Of a DNA stretch of 64,000 nt, positions 25,817-34,390 are shown in pieces (position 1 is the first letter of the stretch; each line of letters opens with the position of its first letter). The notes beneath the pieces were generated by a model, which was not told the DNA's origin, did not search any database, and saw only the letters and a program-made list of their open reading frames with translations. This DNA is from Pseudomonadota bacterium (GTDB lineage Bacteria > Pseudomonadota > Gammaproteobacteria > Burkholderiales > Burkholderiaceae_B): the NCBI GenBank assembly GCA_023439305.1, contig JAEXOO010000035.1, forward strand, positions 62,001 to 126,000. Reading direction: 5' to 3'. The translations under genes and the position numbers were made by a program.

Positions 25817-28141
25817 TTAGTCGACCAGCTCCGGTTCAGGCCGCGAGGACGAGGCCTTGCTGTCCGACGCATCCGGCCCGGAGGGCGGGAAGGTCAGCAC
25901 CACCTGAGCGTCCTTGTCCAGGTCGACTTCCACCTGGCCGCCGTCGACCAGCCGACCGAACAGCAATTCGTCGGCCAACGCCCGGCGTATGGTGTCCTGG
26001 ATGAGCCTGTGCATAGGCCGTGCGCCCATGGCCGGATCGAAGCCCTTGGCCGCAAGGTGCTCGCGCAACGCTTCGGAGAACGACACTTCCACGCGTTTCT
26101 CGTGCAACTGGTTTTCCAGCTGCATCAGGAACTTGTCCACCACGCGCAGGATGATTTCACGCGACAGCGGCTTGAAGCCGATGATGGCATCCAGGCGGTT
26201 GCGGAACTCCGGCGAGAAGTGGCGCTTGATATCCTGCATCTCGTCGCCGGTGCGCTCGGACTGCGTAAAACCGATGCTGGTCTTGTTCAGGGCTTCGGCG
26301 CCGGCGTTGGTGGTCATGATGAGAATCACATTGCGGAAATCGGACTTGCGCCCGTTGTTGTCCGTCAGCGTGCCATGATCCATGACCTGCAACAGGATAT
26401 TGTAGACATCCGGATGGGCCTTTTCGATTTCGTCCAACAGCAGCACGCAGTGCGGTTGCTTGGTGACCGCTTCGGTCAACAGCCCGCCCTGGTCGAAGCC
26501 CACATAGCCGGGCGGCGCACCGATCAGGCGCGACACCGTATGGCGCTCCATGTACTCGGACATGTCAAAACGCAGCAGCTCCACACCCAGCACGAAAGCC
26601 AGCTGGCGGGCGACCTCGGTTTTGCCCACGCCGGTCGGACCGGAGAACAGGAAAGAGCCTATGGGCTTGTCCGGCAAGCCCAAGCCGGATCGCGCCATCT
26701 TGATGGAGGCAGCCAGCGCGTCGATGGCGGCGTCCTGCCCGAAGACCACGGACTTGAGGTCCCGCGCCAAGGTGGCCAGCTTATTGCGATCGTCCGACGA
26801 GACCGACTGGGGCGGAATGCGCGCAATGCGCGATACCGTGGCCTGGATGTCGGTCTTGCCAATGACTTTTTTCTGCTTGGAACGCGGCAGCAGGCGCTGG
26901 GCCGCACCAGCCTCGTCGATGACATCGATGGCCTTGTCCGGCAGGAAGCGGTCGTTGATGTAACGAGCCGCCAGTTCAGCAGCAGCCGTCAGCGCGGCGG
27001 CCGAATAGCGCACGCCGTGGTGTTCCTCGAAGTGGGACTTGAGGCCGCGCAGGATCTGCACCGTCTGTTCCACCGTGGGTTCGGCCACGTCGATCTTCTG
27101 GAAGCGCCGCGACAGGGCATGGTCTTTCTCGAAGATGCCGCGATATTCGGAGTAGGTCGTTGCGCCCAGGCACTTGAGCTGGCCGGAGGACAGCGCAGGC
27201 TTGAGCAGGTTGGACGCATCCAGCGTTCCGCCCGAGGCCGAACCGGCTCCGATCAGGGTATGGATCTCGTCGATGAACAGGATGGCCTGCGGCGTATCCT
27301 TGAGCTGCTTGAGCACCGCCTTCAGGCGCTGTTCGAAGTCGCCTCGGTATTTGGTGCCGGCCAGCAAGGCGCCCATATCCAATGCATAGACGCGCGCCTG
27401 GCCCAGGATGTCCGGCACTTCGTTGCGGTGTATGCGCAGCGCCAGCCCTTCGGCAATGGCGGTCTTGCCCACGCCGGCTTCGCCCACCAGCAAGGGGTTG
27501 TTCTTGCGCCGGCGGCACAGCACCTGGATGACGCGCTCGACCTCTTTTTCGCGCCCGATGAGCGGGTCGATGCGGCCCTGACTGGCCTCGGCATTCAAAT
27601 CCGTGGCGTACAGGTCCAGCGGCGACTTCTGCGCGTCGGAACGGGTGTCAGGCTCGGGCGCAGCCGAGGCCTTGGGCGTTTCGGGCGGCGTAGGCTCGGG
27701 GTTGGTCTTGGTGATGCCGTGCGACAGGAAATTGACCACATCCAGGCGCGTGACGCCCTGCTGCTGCAGGTAGTACACGGCATGGGAGTCTTTTTCACCG
27801 TACATGGCCACCAACACATTGGCGCCCGACACCACGTTCTTGCCCGAATTGCTGGACGAGACGTGCATGATGGCGCGCTGTATGACGCGCTGGAAACCCA
27901 GCGTAGGCTGAGTGTCCACCTCGCCCTCTCCGGGGAAGGTGGGCGTGTTCTCGTTGATGAATTTGCGCAAATTCTGACGCAGTGCATCAATGTCGGCTGC
28001 ACACGCCTTCAGCACTTCGACCGCCGAGGCATTATCAAGCAGGGACAACAGCAGATGCTCTACCGTGATGAATTCATGGCGCGCGGCACGAGCCTCGACA
28101 AAGGCCATGTGTAGACTGACTTCAAGTTCTTCGGAGATCAC
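25817..28141 (-). CDS. clpA: ATP-dependent Clp protease ATP-binding subunit ClpA
   Basis: AAA+ unfoldase that feeds substrates, including N-degron proteins handed over by ClpS, into ClpP. The N-terminal double repeat covers about 1-140. The first AAA module has GEAGVGKT near residue 225 and LFIDEIHTLIGAG. The second has GPTGVGKTE near residue 505 and LLLDEIEKAHPDV. There is no long coiled-coil middle domain, which separates ClpA from ClpB. The last 20 residues are Ser/Glu/Asp-rich. clpP itself is not in the window. Confidence 0.96.
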   Translation of the reverse strand: MISEELEVSLHMAFVEARAARHEFITVEHLLLSLLDNASAVEVLKACAADIDALRQNLRKFINENTPTFPGEGEVDTQPTLGFQRVIQRAIMHVSSSNSGKNVVSGANVLVAMYGEKDSHAVYYLQQQGVTRLDVVNFLSHGITKTNPEPTPPETPKASAAPEPDTRSDAQKSPLDLYATDLNAEASQGRIDPLIGREKEVERVIQVLCRRRKNNPLLVGEAGVGKTAIAEGLALRIHRNEVPDILGQARVYALDMGALLAGTKYRGDFEQRLKAVLKQLKDTPQAILFIDEIHTLIGAGSASGGTLDASNLLKPALSSGQLKCLGATTYSEYRGIFEKDHALSRRFQKIDVAEPTVEQTVQILRGLKSHFEEHHGVRYSAAALTAAAELAARYINDRFLPDKAIDVIDEAGAAQRLLPRSKQKKVIGKTDIQATVSRIARIPPQSVSSDDRNKLATLARDLKSVVFGQDAAIDALAASIKMARSGLGLPDKPIGSFLFSGPTGVGKTEVARQLAFVLGVELLRFDMSEYMERHTVSRLIGAPPGYVGFDQGGLLTEAVTKQPHCVLLLDEIEKAHPDVYNILLQVMDHGTLTDNNGRKSDFRNVILIMTTNAGAEALNKTSIGFTQSERTGDEMQDIKRHFSPEFRNRLDAIIGFKPLSREIILRVVDKFLMQLENQLHEKRVEVSFSEALREHLAAKGFDPAMGARPMHRLIQDTIRRALADELLFGRLVDGGQVEVDLDKDAQVVLTFPPSGPDASDSKASSSRPEPELVD

Positions 28142-28234
28142 GCTTCCTCCTACACGGCGAGAGTAAAACTTGGGGTTGCTTCTATTCTATGACTAATTTG
28201 CCAGATATGAACAACCCGGTAAACCATTAGACCA

Positions 28235-28558
28235 TCAGGCATCAGGAACCGGTTCCATGACGCACTGCAACGGATGCTGGCGAGACTGCGCAAGCTGGCG
28301 CACGATCTCGACACGGGTGGCGGCGATGTCGCGCGGATAGACTCCGCACACGGCCCGCCCTTCGTAATGCACTTTAAGCATCAATTTTTCGGCCTCTTCA
28401 GGCGTTTTTCCAAACACCCGCTCCAGCACGCTGACGACAAATTCCATGGGAGTGTAGTCATCGTTGAGCAGGATGACCTGATACATGGGCGGTGGCGCAA
28501 GCCGCGCCGATTGGCGCTCTAGCGTTGTGTCGCCTTGTTTATCGATCTGAATAGCCAT
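28235..28558 (-). CDS. clpS: ClpS adaptor protein
   Basis: Adaptor that binds N-terminal destabilising residues and docks on the ClpA N-domain. The core motif YQVILLNDDYTPMEFVV is present near residues 26-42, and HYEGRAVCGVYPRDIA closes the ligand pocket. Its 107 residues are normal. It lies 93 bases before clpA on the same strand, the standard pairing. Confidence 0.96.
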   Translation of the reverse strand: MAIQIDKQGDTTLERQSARLAPPPMYQVILLNDDYTPMEFVVSVLERVFGKTPEEAEKLMLKVHYEGRAVCGVYPRDIAATRVEIVRQLAQSRQHPLQCVMEPVPDA

Positions 28559-28722
28559 AGTACAGACTAGGTGCTTTCCATAGGTTGACTGGGGGTAACA
28601 AAATTAAGCATCATCCGCTTGATCGCGTCAATTTCGGAAAAAAACCGATGTGAACGATCATAGGCCCGGGGAGGGGCCGAAAAAAAGTATCAACCTTACA
28701 CTATAGTTGAGAGGCAGGAAGC

Positions 28723-28968
28723 ATGTCGGAAACAACCACCACCGAACACACTGGAGACAATCAGAAGCTGTCGGGCACCGTTAAATGGTTTAATGACGCC
28801 AAGGGCTTTGGGTTTATCACGCCAGACAATGGTGGAGAAGACCTCTTCGCCCATTTCTCGTCCATCCAGATGAACGGGTTCAAGACCTTGAAGGAGGGCC
28901 AAAAAGTCCTGTACGAAGTCGCTCAGGGCCCTAAAGGAAAGCAGGCGCTGAATATTACTTCTCCTTAG
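28723..28968 (+). CDS. Cold shock (CspA-family) RNA-binding protein
   Basis: A one-domain OB-fold RNA chaperone of 81 residues. The RNP1-like KGFGFITPD and RNP2-like DLFAHFSSI motifs are both intact, following LSGTVKWFNDA. Residues 1-14 are an acidic Thr/Glu extension (SETTTTEHTGD) not seen in the shortest family members. AGGAAG stands 3 bases before the ATG. The stretch 28690-28715 upstream contains ACTATAG, a possible -10. It is divergent from clpS, with a 164-base shared control region. Confidence 0.93.
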   Translation: MSETTTTEHTGDNQKLSGTVKWFNDAKGFGFITPDNGGEDLFAHFSSIQMNGFKTLKEGQKVLYEVAQGPKGKQALNITSP

Positions 28969-29010
28969 TACCCTGCTCTCTCGATTCTAACAAAAGCAAA
29001 CTCGCAACAC

Positions 29011-29481
29011 ATGCATTATTCACGTATTAGCACAGGGCCTCAGCGCCCTGTTTTTTTTGCCTGTACCCTGGCCACCCTGCTTCTGGCGGGAATCGCCCAG
29101 GCGCAGGAGCCGCTGCCCATGCGCACGCTCAGCCTGGGCCAGCATACGATACTCGCTGAAGTCGCCGACACGCCGGACACTCGCGCCATGGGCCTGATGG
29201 ATCGCCGCAGCCTGGCGACCGACCACGGCATGCTGTTCGTGTTCGAACAGGAAGGCATGCCCTGCTTCTGGATGAAGAACACGCCCCTGCCGCTGGACAT
29301 TGCCTTTGTGGACCAGGACGGCGTCATTGCCAACATTGCCGCCATGCAACCCTTCGATCTGCAGTCGCATTGCCCGGTACGGCCCATACGCTACGCGCTG
29401 GAAATGGAACAAGGCTGGTTTGCCAAGGCAAAAAAACAAGCCGGTGAGCGCATCACCGGCCTGCCTTCTGCATCACGCTGA
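29011..29481 (+). CDS. Secreted DUF192 protein
   Basis: Function unknown. A Sec signal peptide covers about residues 1-32 (FFACTLATLLLAGIAQAQE), so the protein is exported. The DUF192 core shows MGLMDRRSLATDHGMLFVF, MPCFWMKNTPLPLDIAFVD and HCPVRPIRYALEM. The pattern WMKNTxxPLDxxF is the hallmark of the family. It follows the cold shock gene by 42 bases on the same strand and converges with pcaF, whose stop codon is directly adjacent. No terminator is visible between them. Confidence 0.85.
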   Translation: MHYSRISTGPQRPVFFACTLATLLLAGIAQAQEPLPMRTLSLGQHTILAEVADTPDTRAMGLMDRRSLATDHGMLFVFEQEGMPCFWMKNTPLPLDIAFVDQDGVIANIAAMQPFDLQSHCPVRPIRYALEMEQGWFAKAKKQAGERITGLPSASR

Positions 29482-30687
29482 TCAGACGCGCTCGAGAATC
29501 AGGGCCACGCCCTGCCCCACACCAATACACATGGTGCACAGCGCGTACCGTCCCCCGGTACGATGCAGCTGGTTGATCGCGGCCATGGCCAGGCGCGCGC
29601 CGCTGGCGCCCAGCGGGTGACCAAGCGCAATGGCGCCGCCATTGGGATTGACGCGCGGATCGTTGTCCGCCAGCCCCAGAAGCCGAGTCACAGCCAGCCC
29701 TTGGGCCGCAAAGGCCTCGTTCAATTCGATCACATCCATCTGGTCCAGGGTGAGCCCGGCCAGGGCCAACACTTTCTGGCTGGCGGGTGCCGGGCCTATG
29801 CCCATGATGCGCGGCTCTACGCCCGCAAAGGCCATGGCCACGACCCGCGCCCGCGGCGTCAGGCCCTGCTCTTGCGCCATGGCGGCACTGGCCACCAGCA
29901 AGGCGCACGCGCCGTCATTGACACCCGAGGCGTTGCCGGCAGTGACAGTGCCGTCGGCACGCACCACGGGCTTCAGGCGCGTCAGCGTTTCAAGCGTGGT
30001 CTGGCGCGGATGTTCGTCCGTATCCACCACCAGGGCATCGCCCTTGCGCTGGGGAATGACAACGGGCGTGATTTCCTGCGCGAGGTAGCCCGCCTGCTGC
30101 GCGGCCGCCGCGCGCGTCTGACTGGCCAGAGCGAACAAATCCTGATCTTCGCGCGAAACCTGGAACTGCTGGGCGACGTTCTCGGCCGTTTCAGGCATGG
30201 AATCAATGCCGTATTGTTCTTTCATGCGCTTGTTCACAAAGCGCCAGCCTATGGTGGTGTCGTAGATGGCGGCATTGCGCGCAAAGGCAGTATCGGCCTT
30301 GCCCATCACGAAAGGGGCACGGCTCATGCTTTCCACGCCGCCCGCCAGAATGAATGCCGCATCGCCGGAACGGATCGCGCGCGCCGCCGAGCCGATGGCG
30401 TCCAGGCCCGAGCCGCACAGACGATTCAGGGTGACGCCCGGCACATCCACCGGCAAGCCGGCCAGCAAGGCCGACATGCGGGCCACGTTGCGATTGTCCT
30501 CGCCGGCCTGGTTGGCACAACCGTAGATCACATCATCCAGGCGAGCCCAATCCACCTGCGCATTGCGCTGCATGAGCGCATGCATGGGCACAGCGCCCAG
30601 ATCATCCGCCCGGACGGAGGACAAGGCGCCCCCGTATCGTCCGAAAGGTGTACGAATGGCATCGCAGATATAGGCATCCTGGCTCAT
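29482..30687 (-). CDS. pcaF: 3-oxoadipyl-CoA/acetyl-CoA thiolase (PcaF-type)
   Basis: Thiolase that cleaves 3-oxoadipyl-CoA to succinyl-CoA and acetyl-CoA, the last step of the beta-ketoadipate pathway. The family N-terminus DAIRTPFGRYGGALSSVRADDL, the nucleophile loop NRLCGSGLDA, GGVESMSRAPFVMGK, the GHPLGASGARL His loop and the C-terminal CTMCIGVGQG Cys are all present. The start at 30687 (401 residues) is preferred because GGGAT lies upstream and the family begins here. An ATG three codons earlier is possible. No other pca gene lies nearby. Confidence 0.87.
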   Translation of the reverse strand: MSQDAYICDAIRTPFGRYGGALSSVRADDLGAVPMHALMQRNAQVDWARLDDVIYGCANQAGEDNRNVARMSALLAGLPVDVPGVTLNRLCGSGLDAIGSAARAIRSGDAAFILAGGVESMSRAPFVMGKADTAFARNAAIYDTTIGWRFVNKRMKEQYGIDSMPETAENVAQQFQVSREDQDLFALASQTRAAAAQQAGYLAQEITPVVIPQRKGDALVVDTDEHPRQTTLETLTRLKPVVRADGTVTAGNASGVNDGACALLVASAAMAQEQGLTPRARVVAMAFAGVEPRIMGIGPAPASQKVLALAGLTLDQMDVIELNEAFAAQGLAVTRLLGLADNDPRVNPNGGAIALGHPLGASGARLAMAAINQLHRTGGRYALCTMCIGVGQGVALILERV

Positions 30688-30893
30688 CAAAATCATCCCG
30701 AAAACAAAAAATAAAATCGCGCAAGGCCCGCAGGAGCACGCCCGGGGCCGATTGATCGATGATAGTACGGTGTCCGCAGGACAAAGAAGAGCACTGCCAA
30801 GCCGTCCGCACTATGGTCATTTTCCGCACAATCATCGAGACGGCTGTTTCGTTCTTGATTGAGACGGCAGGATCAGAAAAAGCAAGCGCAGTC
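30688..30893 (-). promoter_or_regulatory. pcaF upstream region with TCCGCA repeats
   Basis: TCCGCA occurs three times in direct orientation, at 30773-30778, 30815-30820 and 30833-30838. The first is part of the palindrome TGTCCGCAGGACA. This arrangement could be a regulator binding region for pcaF. Which regulator is unknown. Confidence 0.35.
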
Positions 30894-30930
30894 GAAAAAA
30901 AACCGCCGGGGCACACGCTGCCGGCGGTTT
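30894..30930 (-). terminator. Terminator of sodB
   Basis: Perfect 10-bp stem AAACCGCCGG / CCGGCGGTTT with an 11-base loop, followed on the minus strand by eight or more T. Confidence 0.9.
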
Positions 30931-30974
30931 GATCGCTGCGCCGCAGTCAGGCGACTGCGAGGCCAAGTCGGGGA

Positions 30975-31553
30975 TTAACCCAGGTTCTTGTTCGCGAAGT
31001 CCCAGTTCACCAGGTTCCAGAAGTTTTCCAGGTACTTGGGACGGGCATTGCGGTAATCGATGTAGTAGGCATGTTCCCACACGTCACAGGTCAGCAGAGC
31101 GACGTCATCGGAGGTCAGGGTCGTGCCGGCATTGCTGGTGTTGACGATGTCCACGGAACCGTCGGCCTTCTTGACCAGCCAGGTCCAGCCCGAACCGAAG
31201 TTGCCCACGGCGGACTTGGTGAAGGCGTCCTTGAAAGCGTCAAAGCTGCCCCACTTGGCGTTGATGGCGTCGGCCACTTTGCCGGTTGGAGCGCCGCCGC
31301 CGTTGGGGGCCAGGCTGTTCCAGTAGAACGTGTGGTTCCAGACCTGGGCTGCGTTGTTGAACACGCCGCCGGAGGATTTCTTGACCACGTCTTCCAGGGA
31401 GGCATTTTCGAGTTCGGTGCCGGCAACCAGGTTGTTCAGGTTGGTGACGTATGCCTGGTGGTGCTTGCCGTAGTGGAACTCCAGGGTTTCTTTGGAGATG
31501 TGGGGCTCAAGAGCGTTGAGTTCGTAGGGAAGAGCTGGAAGAGTAAATGCCAT
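30975..31553 (-). CDS. sodB: Iron superoxide dismutase
   Basis: Cytoplasmic enzyme that converts superoxide to hydrogen peroxide and oxygen. Metal ligands are visible: His27 in HYGKHHQAY, His in VWNHTFYW, and Asp and His in the DVWEHAYYIDY signature. AAQVWNHTFYWNSL and NFGSGWTWLV favour the iron over the manganese form, although metal preference cannot be proved from sequence. The 192 residues are normal. It is a single gene with its own terminator, 49 bases downstream of xseA on the same strand. Confidence 0.95.
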   Translation of the reverse strand: MAFTLPALPYELNALEPHISKETLEFHYGKHHQAYVTNLNNLVAGTELENASLEDVVKKSSGGVFNNAAQVWNHTFYWNSLAPNGGGAPTGKVADAINAKWGSFDAFKDAFTKSAVGNFGSGWTWLVKKADGSVDIVNTSNAGTTLTSDDVALLTCDVWEHAYYIDYRNARPKYLENFWNLVNWDFANKNLG

Positions 31554-31602
31554 TTCAGTTCCTTCTTAAAAAACGGTGCTTGGTATCCGAAGCGGATGCG
31601 GC

Positions 31603-32949
31603 CTAGAGCAGATCGTGCGCACGCACCACATCCACCGAAACGCTGCCGCGACTCAACTCGACATCGAGTCGTTCACCAACGTTTAAGTCTAACGCATTTT
31701 GTACGACTTTCCCTCTGGCATCCCGGACAATAGCATATCCGCGATTCACTATAAGACGAGGCGACAAGGCCTGTAGGGTTTGTTGCGCCGCCTGCAATCG
31801 CTGACGCCGCAAGACCAGACCATGTTCGCCGGCCTGAAGCAGGCGGCGGCACGCTGAATCCAGGTTTTGCTGATGCGGCGCAACCTGCGGCAAGCTGCGC
31901 CGCAAGCGAAACACCAGCGACTCCAGACGCTGACGCGAACGCTCTGGCGCACTCTGCGCCAGGCGCTCCAGGCGCTGCTTCAGACTATTCAGCGTCTGCT
32001 GCTGCTGAGCGATGCGCTGCTGGGGCGACACCAGCATGGCCACGGCGCGATCCAGCCGCAGCGAAGCACGTTCGAGATGGCGTCGCATGCCGTGATTCAG
32101 GGCGCCCAGACGCGCGGTCAATTGGTCCATCAGTTCCGCACGGCTCTGGCAAGCCAATTCAGCGGCCGCCGTGGGCGTGGGTGCCCGCAAATCCGCCACA
32201 AAATCTGCAATGGTGAAATCGGTTTCGTGCCCGACCCCGCTGATGACTGGAATGGGGCTGGCTGCAATCGTGCGCGCCAGAGCCTCGTCGTTGAAGGCCC
32301 AGAGGTCTTCCAGGCTGCCGCCGCCACGCACCAGCAAAAGCGTATCCACTTCCTGGCGCTCGATCGCGATCTCCAGCGCCTGGCGCAGGCGCCCTGGCGC
32401 ATCGGCGCCCTGGACAGGCGCAGGATAGACGATGACCCTGACATGAGGGGCGCGGCGCGCCATGGCCGTCAGCACGTCGCGCAGGGCGGCCGCCGCCAGC
32501 GACGTGACCACGCCCACGCTTGCCGGCAAAGGCGCAACGGCGCGTTTGCGCTCGGGATCGAACAGGCCTTCGTCCTGCAGCTGCGCTTTCAGGCGCAGAA
32601 AAGCCTCGTGCAGGTCGCCCAGACCCGCGCGACGCATGCCTTCCACCTGCACTTGAAAGTCGCCCCGAGGTTCGTACAGCGTCACGGCGCAGCGAAATTC
32701 AAATCGCTCGCCCGCCCTGGGCACAAAACCCACTGTCTGGGCGCGACCACGAAACATGACGGCGCGCACCGCAGCCCGGTCATCCTTGATTGAGAAATAC
32801 CAGTGGCCCGAAGCGGCCTGCGTGAAATTGGAAATCTCTCCGCGCACCCAGACGACAGGCATATGTTCGTCCAGCAGTTGGCTGACTCGACGATTGAGCT
32901 GAGCCACGGTCCAGATTGCCGGCGTCTTAGATTCTTGATAATACGTCAC
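31603..32949 (-). CDS. xseA: Exodeoxyribonuclease VII large subunit
   Basis: Large, catalytic subunit of the single-strand exonuclease that works with several copies of XseB. The N-terminal OB-fold shows VRGEISNFTQAASGHWYFSI, and the catalytic domain shows GVVTSLAAAALRDVL and RGGGSLEDLWAFNDE. A long coiled-coil region (about 270-400, Gln/Arg-rich) binds XseB. I set the start at GTG 32949-32947, preceded by AGAGGAAA, giving 448 residues. An ATG 18 codons upstream would add an unusual N-terminus. xseB is not adjacent. Confidence 0.93.
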   Translation of the reverse strand: MTYYQESKTPAIWTVAQLNRRVSQLLDEHMPVVWVRGEISNFTQAASGHWYFSIKDDRAAVRAVMFRGRAQTVGFVPRAGERFEFRCAVTLYEPRGDFQVQVEGMRRAGLGDLHEAFLRLKAQLQDEGLFDPERKRAVAPLPASVGVVTSLAAAALRDVLTAMARRAPHVRVIVYPAPVQGADAPGRLRQALEIAIERQEVDTLLLVRGGGSLEDLWAFNDEALARTIAASPIPVISGVGHETDFTIADFVADLRAPTPTAAAELACQSRAELMDQLTARLGALNHGMRRHLERASLRLDRAVAMLVSPQQRIAQQQQTLNSLKQRLERLAQSAPERSRQRLESLVFRLRRSLPQVAPHQQNLDSACRRLLQAGEHGLVLRRQRLQAAQQTLQALSPRLIVNRGYAIVRDARGKVVQNALDLNVGERLDVELSRGSVSVDVVRAHDLL

Positions 32950-33083
32950 ATTTTCCTCTGGGGCTGGCGCCCGGGCCAGTTTTCCACCGATCCGTATCCA
33001 CAAATGTCATCAAACTGTCAAATGACTGACAGCACAACAGCTTCCACCAAAAACATCATATTTCACTTCACAAAAAACATATA

Positions 33084-33126
33084 ACCAATTGATAAATAAT
33101 GATTTTCAAAAATCACATCAATTGGT
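33084..33126. repeat. Nested inverted repeat in A/T-rich DNA
   Basis: The outer arms ACCAATTGAT (33084-33093) and ATCAATTGGT (33117-33126) are perfect. An inner pair GATTTT (33101-33106) and AAAATC (33109-33114) nests inside. There is no adjacent T run. Confidence 0.75.
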
Positions 33127-33179
33127 CGAAAATTAGCCAGGGAACCTCCAGACCACCACTGACGGCCCTGACAGGCTTT

Positions 33180-33214
33180 TTATACACAGAATTATCCACA
33201 GATTCTGTGGATAC
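33180..33214. promoter_or_regulatory. Cluster of three DnaA-box-like nonamers
   Basis: TTATACACA (33180-33188) and TTATCCACA (33192-33200) both match the DnaA box consensus TTATNCACA exactly. TGTGGATAC (33206-33214) is an inverted copy matching at eight of nine positions. The second and third boxes form a perfect palindrome over 33193-33213 with a one-base centre. A/T-rich DNA lies 50-150 bases to the left. Confidence 0.6.
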
Positions 33215-33380
33215 TCTGCGCTAAGCGAGCAGGCACGCCATTCCGCTCTTTTTCCCGACTTTCATCGGCCCAGCCCGCCTGAAAGTGTACCGCGCCCGCG
33301 CACAGCCGCCCCTGAATCGCAGCGACGGCCCTACAATAAGCGCTGACTCCTTTCACTCGCCTTTTGCGGAAAATCGACTC

Positions 33381-33986
33381 GTGCTCGCCCTTATTGATGC
33401 CGCTGGCTGGCCTGTCTGGCTGCTGCTGGCCTGCTCCATTCTTGCCCTGGCGCTGATACTGGAACGCCTCCTTTCCTTGCGCAGCAGCCGTATTCTGCCG
33501 GCCGGACTGGCGCGCCAGATCGGCGAACTGACTCGCCAGAACCGCATCCAGGATGACTCCCTGGCGCGCCTGCAAGACAATTCACCCCTGGGCCGGGTGC
33601 TGGCGACCGTGCTGCTGCATCGTCACGAAGCCCCTGCACTGCGGCAGGCCGCCGTCGAAGCAGCCGGCAACGATCTGGCCTACCAATTGAACAAATACAT
33701 TCCCGCCCTGGGCACGATTGCAGTGATCGCTCCCTTGCTGGGGCTGTTCGGCACCGTGATCGGCATGATAGACATCTTCGCCGCCTACGACCCCAGCGGC
33801 GGCGACCCCAGCCTGGTCGCGCGCGGCATCTCCGTCGCTCTGTACAACACCGCGCTGGGCATATTGATCGCCGTGCCCGCCTTGATTTTCCACCGTTATT
33901 TCCGCAGCCGCGCCGACTTTCTCCTGCATCGCCTGGAAAGCGAGGCCGGAGCCCTGGATCGCCTGCTTTCCCAAAAGGCCGCCTGA
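33381..33986 (+). CDS. exbB: MotA/TolQ/ExbB-family proton channel
   Basis: Inner-membrane subunit that, with ExbD, uses the proton-motive force to energise TonB-dependent outer-membrane uptake. The start is GTG 33381 (LALIDAAGWPVWLLL), matching the family. Upstream in-frame codons look non-native. Hydrophobic helices lie at about 8-30, 105-130 (IAVIAPLLGLFGTVIGMI) and 148-172 (GISVALYNTALGILIAVPAL). At 201 residues it is short-type ExbB. Its TGA overlaps the exbD ATG by one base. No tonB gene is visible, so a TolQ-like role is not excluded. Confidence 0.88.
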   Translation: MLALIDAAGWPVWLLLACSILALALILERLLSLRSSRILPAGLARQIGELTRQNRIQDDSLARLQDNSPLGRVLATVLLHRHEAPALRQAAVEAAGNDLAYQLNKYIPALGTIAVIAPLLGLFGTVIGMIDIFAAYDPSGGDPSLVARGISVALYNTALGILIAVPALIFHRYFRSRADFLLHRLESEAGALDRLLSQKAA

Positions 33987-34390
33987 TGCGATTTCGCCGC
34001 GCTCACGACCAGGACACGCTGGAGCTGAATCTGGTACCCCTGATTGACGTGCTGCTGGTCGTACTGATTTTCCTGGCGGCCAGCAGCACATTCGTGCGCC
34101 ACCGCCAACTCGACGTTTCCTTGCCGCAGGCGCAGGCCCAGGCCGCCCAGCCGGCCGAGCTGCTGCTGGCCATCAGCCAGGATGGCCGCTACGCGCTGAA
34201 CGGAGACTGGCTGGACGCCGATTCCCCTGCTCCGCTGGCGCGCGCACTGAGCGCAGCACCGCAAGACCCGGATGCCAGCCTGTTGATCCTGGCCGATGGC
34301 CAGGCGCCGCATGCTGCCGTGGTCCAGGCGATGGAAGCCGCCCGCCAGGCGGGGATCGCACGCATCCATTTCGGCACCCAAGCACCATGA
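33986..34390 (+). CDS. exbD: ExbD/TolR-family proton channel subunit
   Basis: Partner of ExbB. A single transmembrane helix (about 18-38) contains the functionally essential Asp in LNLVPLIDVLLVVLIFL. A periplasmic domain of about 95 residues follows. The length of 134 residues is normal. The ATG overlaps the exbB stop, and its own stop overlaps the lpxK start as ATGA, so exbB-exbD-lpxK are translationally coupled. Confidence 0.9.
   Translation: MRFRRAHDQDTLELNLVPLIDVLLVVLIFLAASSTFVRHRQLDVSLPQAQAQAAQPAELLLAISQDGRYALNGDWLDADSPAPLARALSAAPQDPDASLLILADGQAPHAAVVQAMEAARQAGIARIHFGTQAP

Larger units (their letters stand above)
32950..33380. other. Long intergenic region between xseA and exbB
   Basis: No gene was found in these 431 bases. 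The part 33010-33135 is strikingly A/T-rich. It contains CTGTCA/TGACAG (33015-33031) and a nested hairpin (33084-33126). The part 33180-33214 contains DnaA-box-like sequences, described separately. Promoters for the divergent xseA and exbB must lie here. Confidence 0.6.

Noticed and set aside
25676..28114. Open frame of 812 codons on the plus strand opposite clpA
   Set aside because: It is the mirror of clpA. Its product is a low-complexity mix of His, Arg, Gln and Gly with no domain, while the minus strand encodes a complete ClpA.
33010..33214. The A/T-rich block plus DnaA boxes as the chromosomal replication origin oriC
   Set aside because: Betaproteobacterial oriC normally adjoins dnaA-dnaN or rnpA-rpmH, none of which is here. 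It is reported as a DnaA-binding cluster instead.
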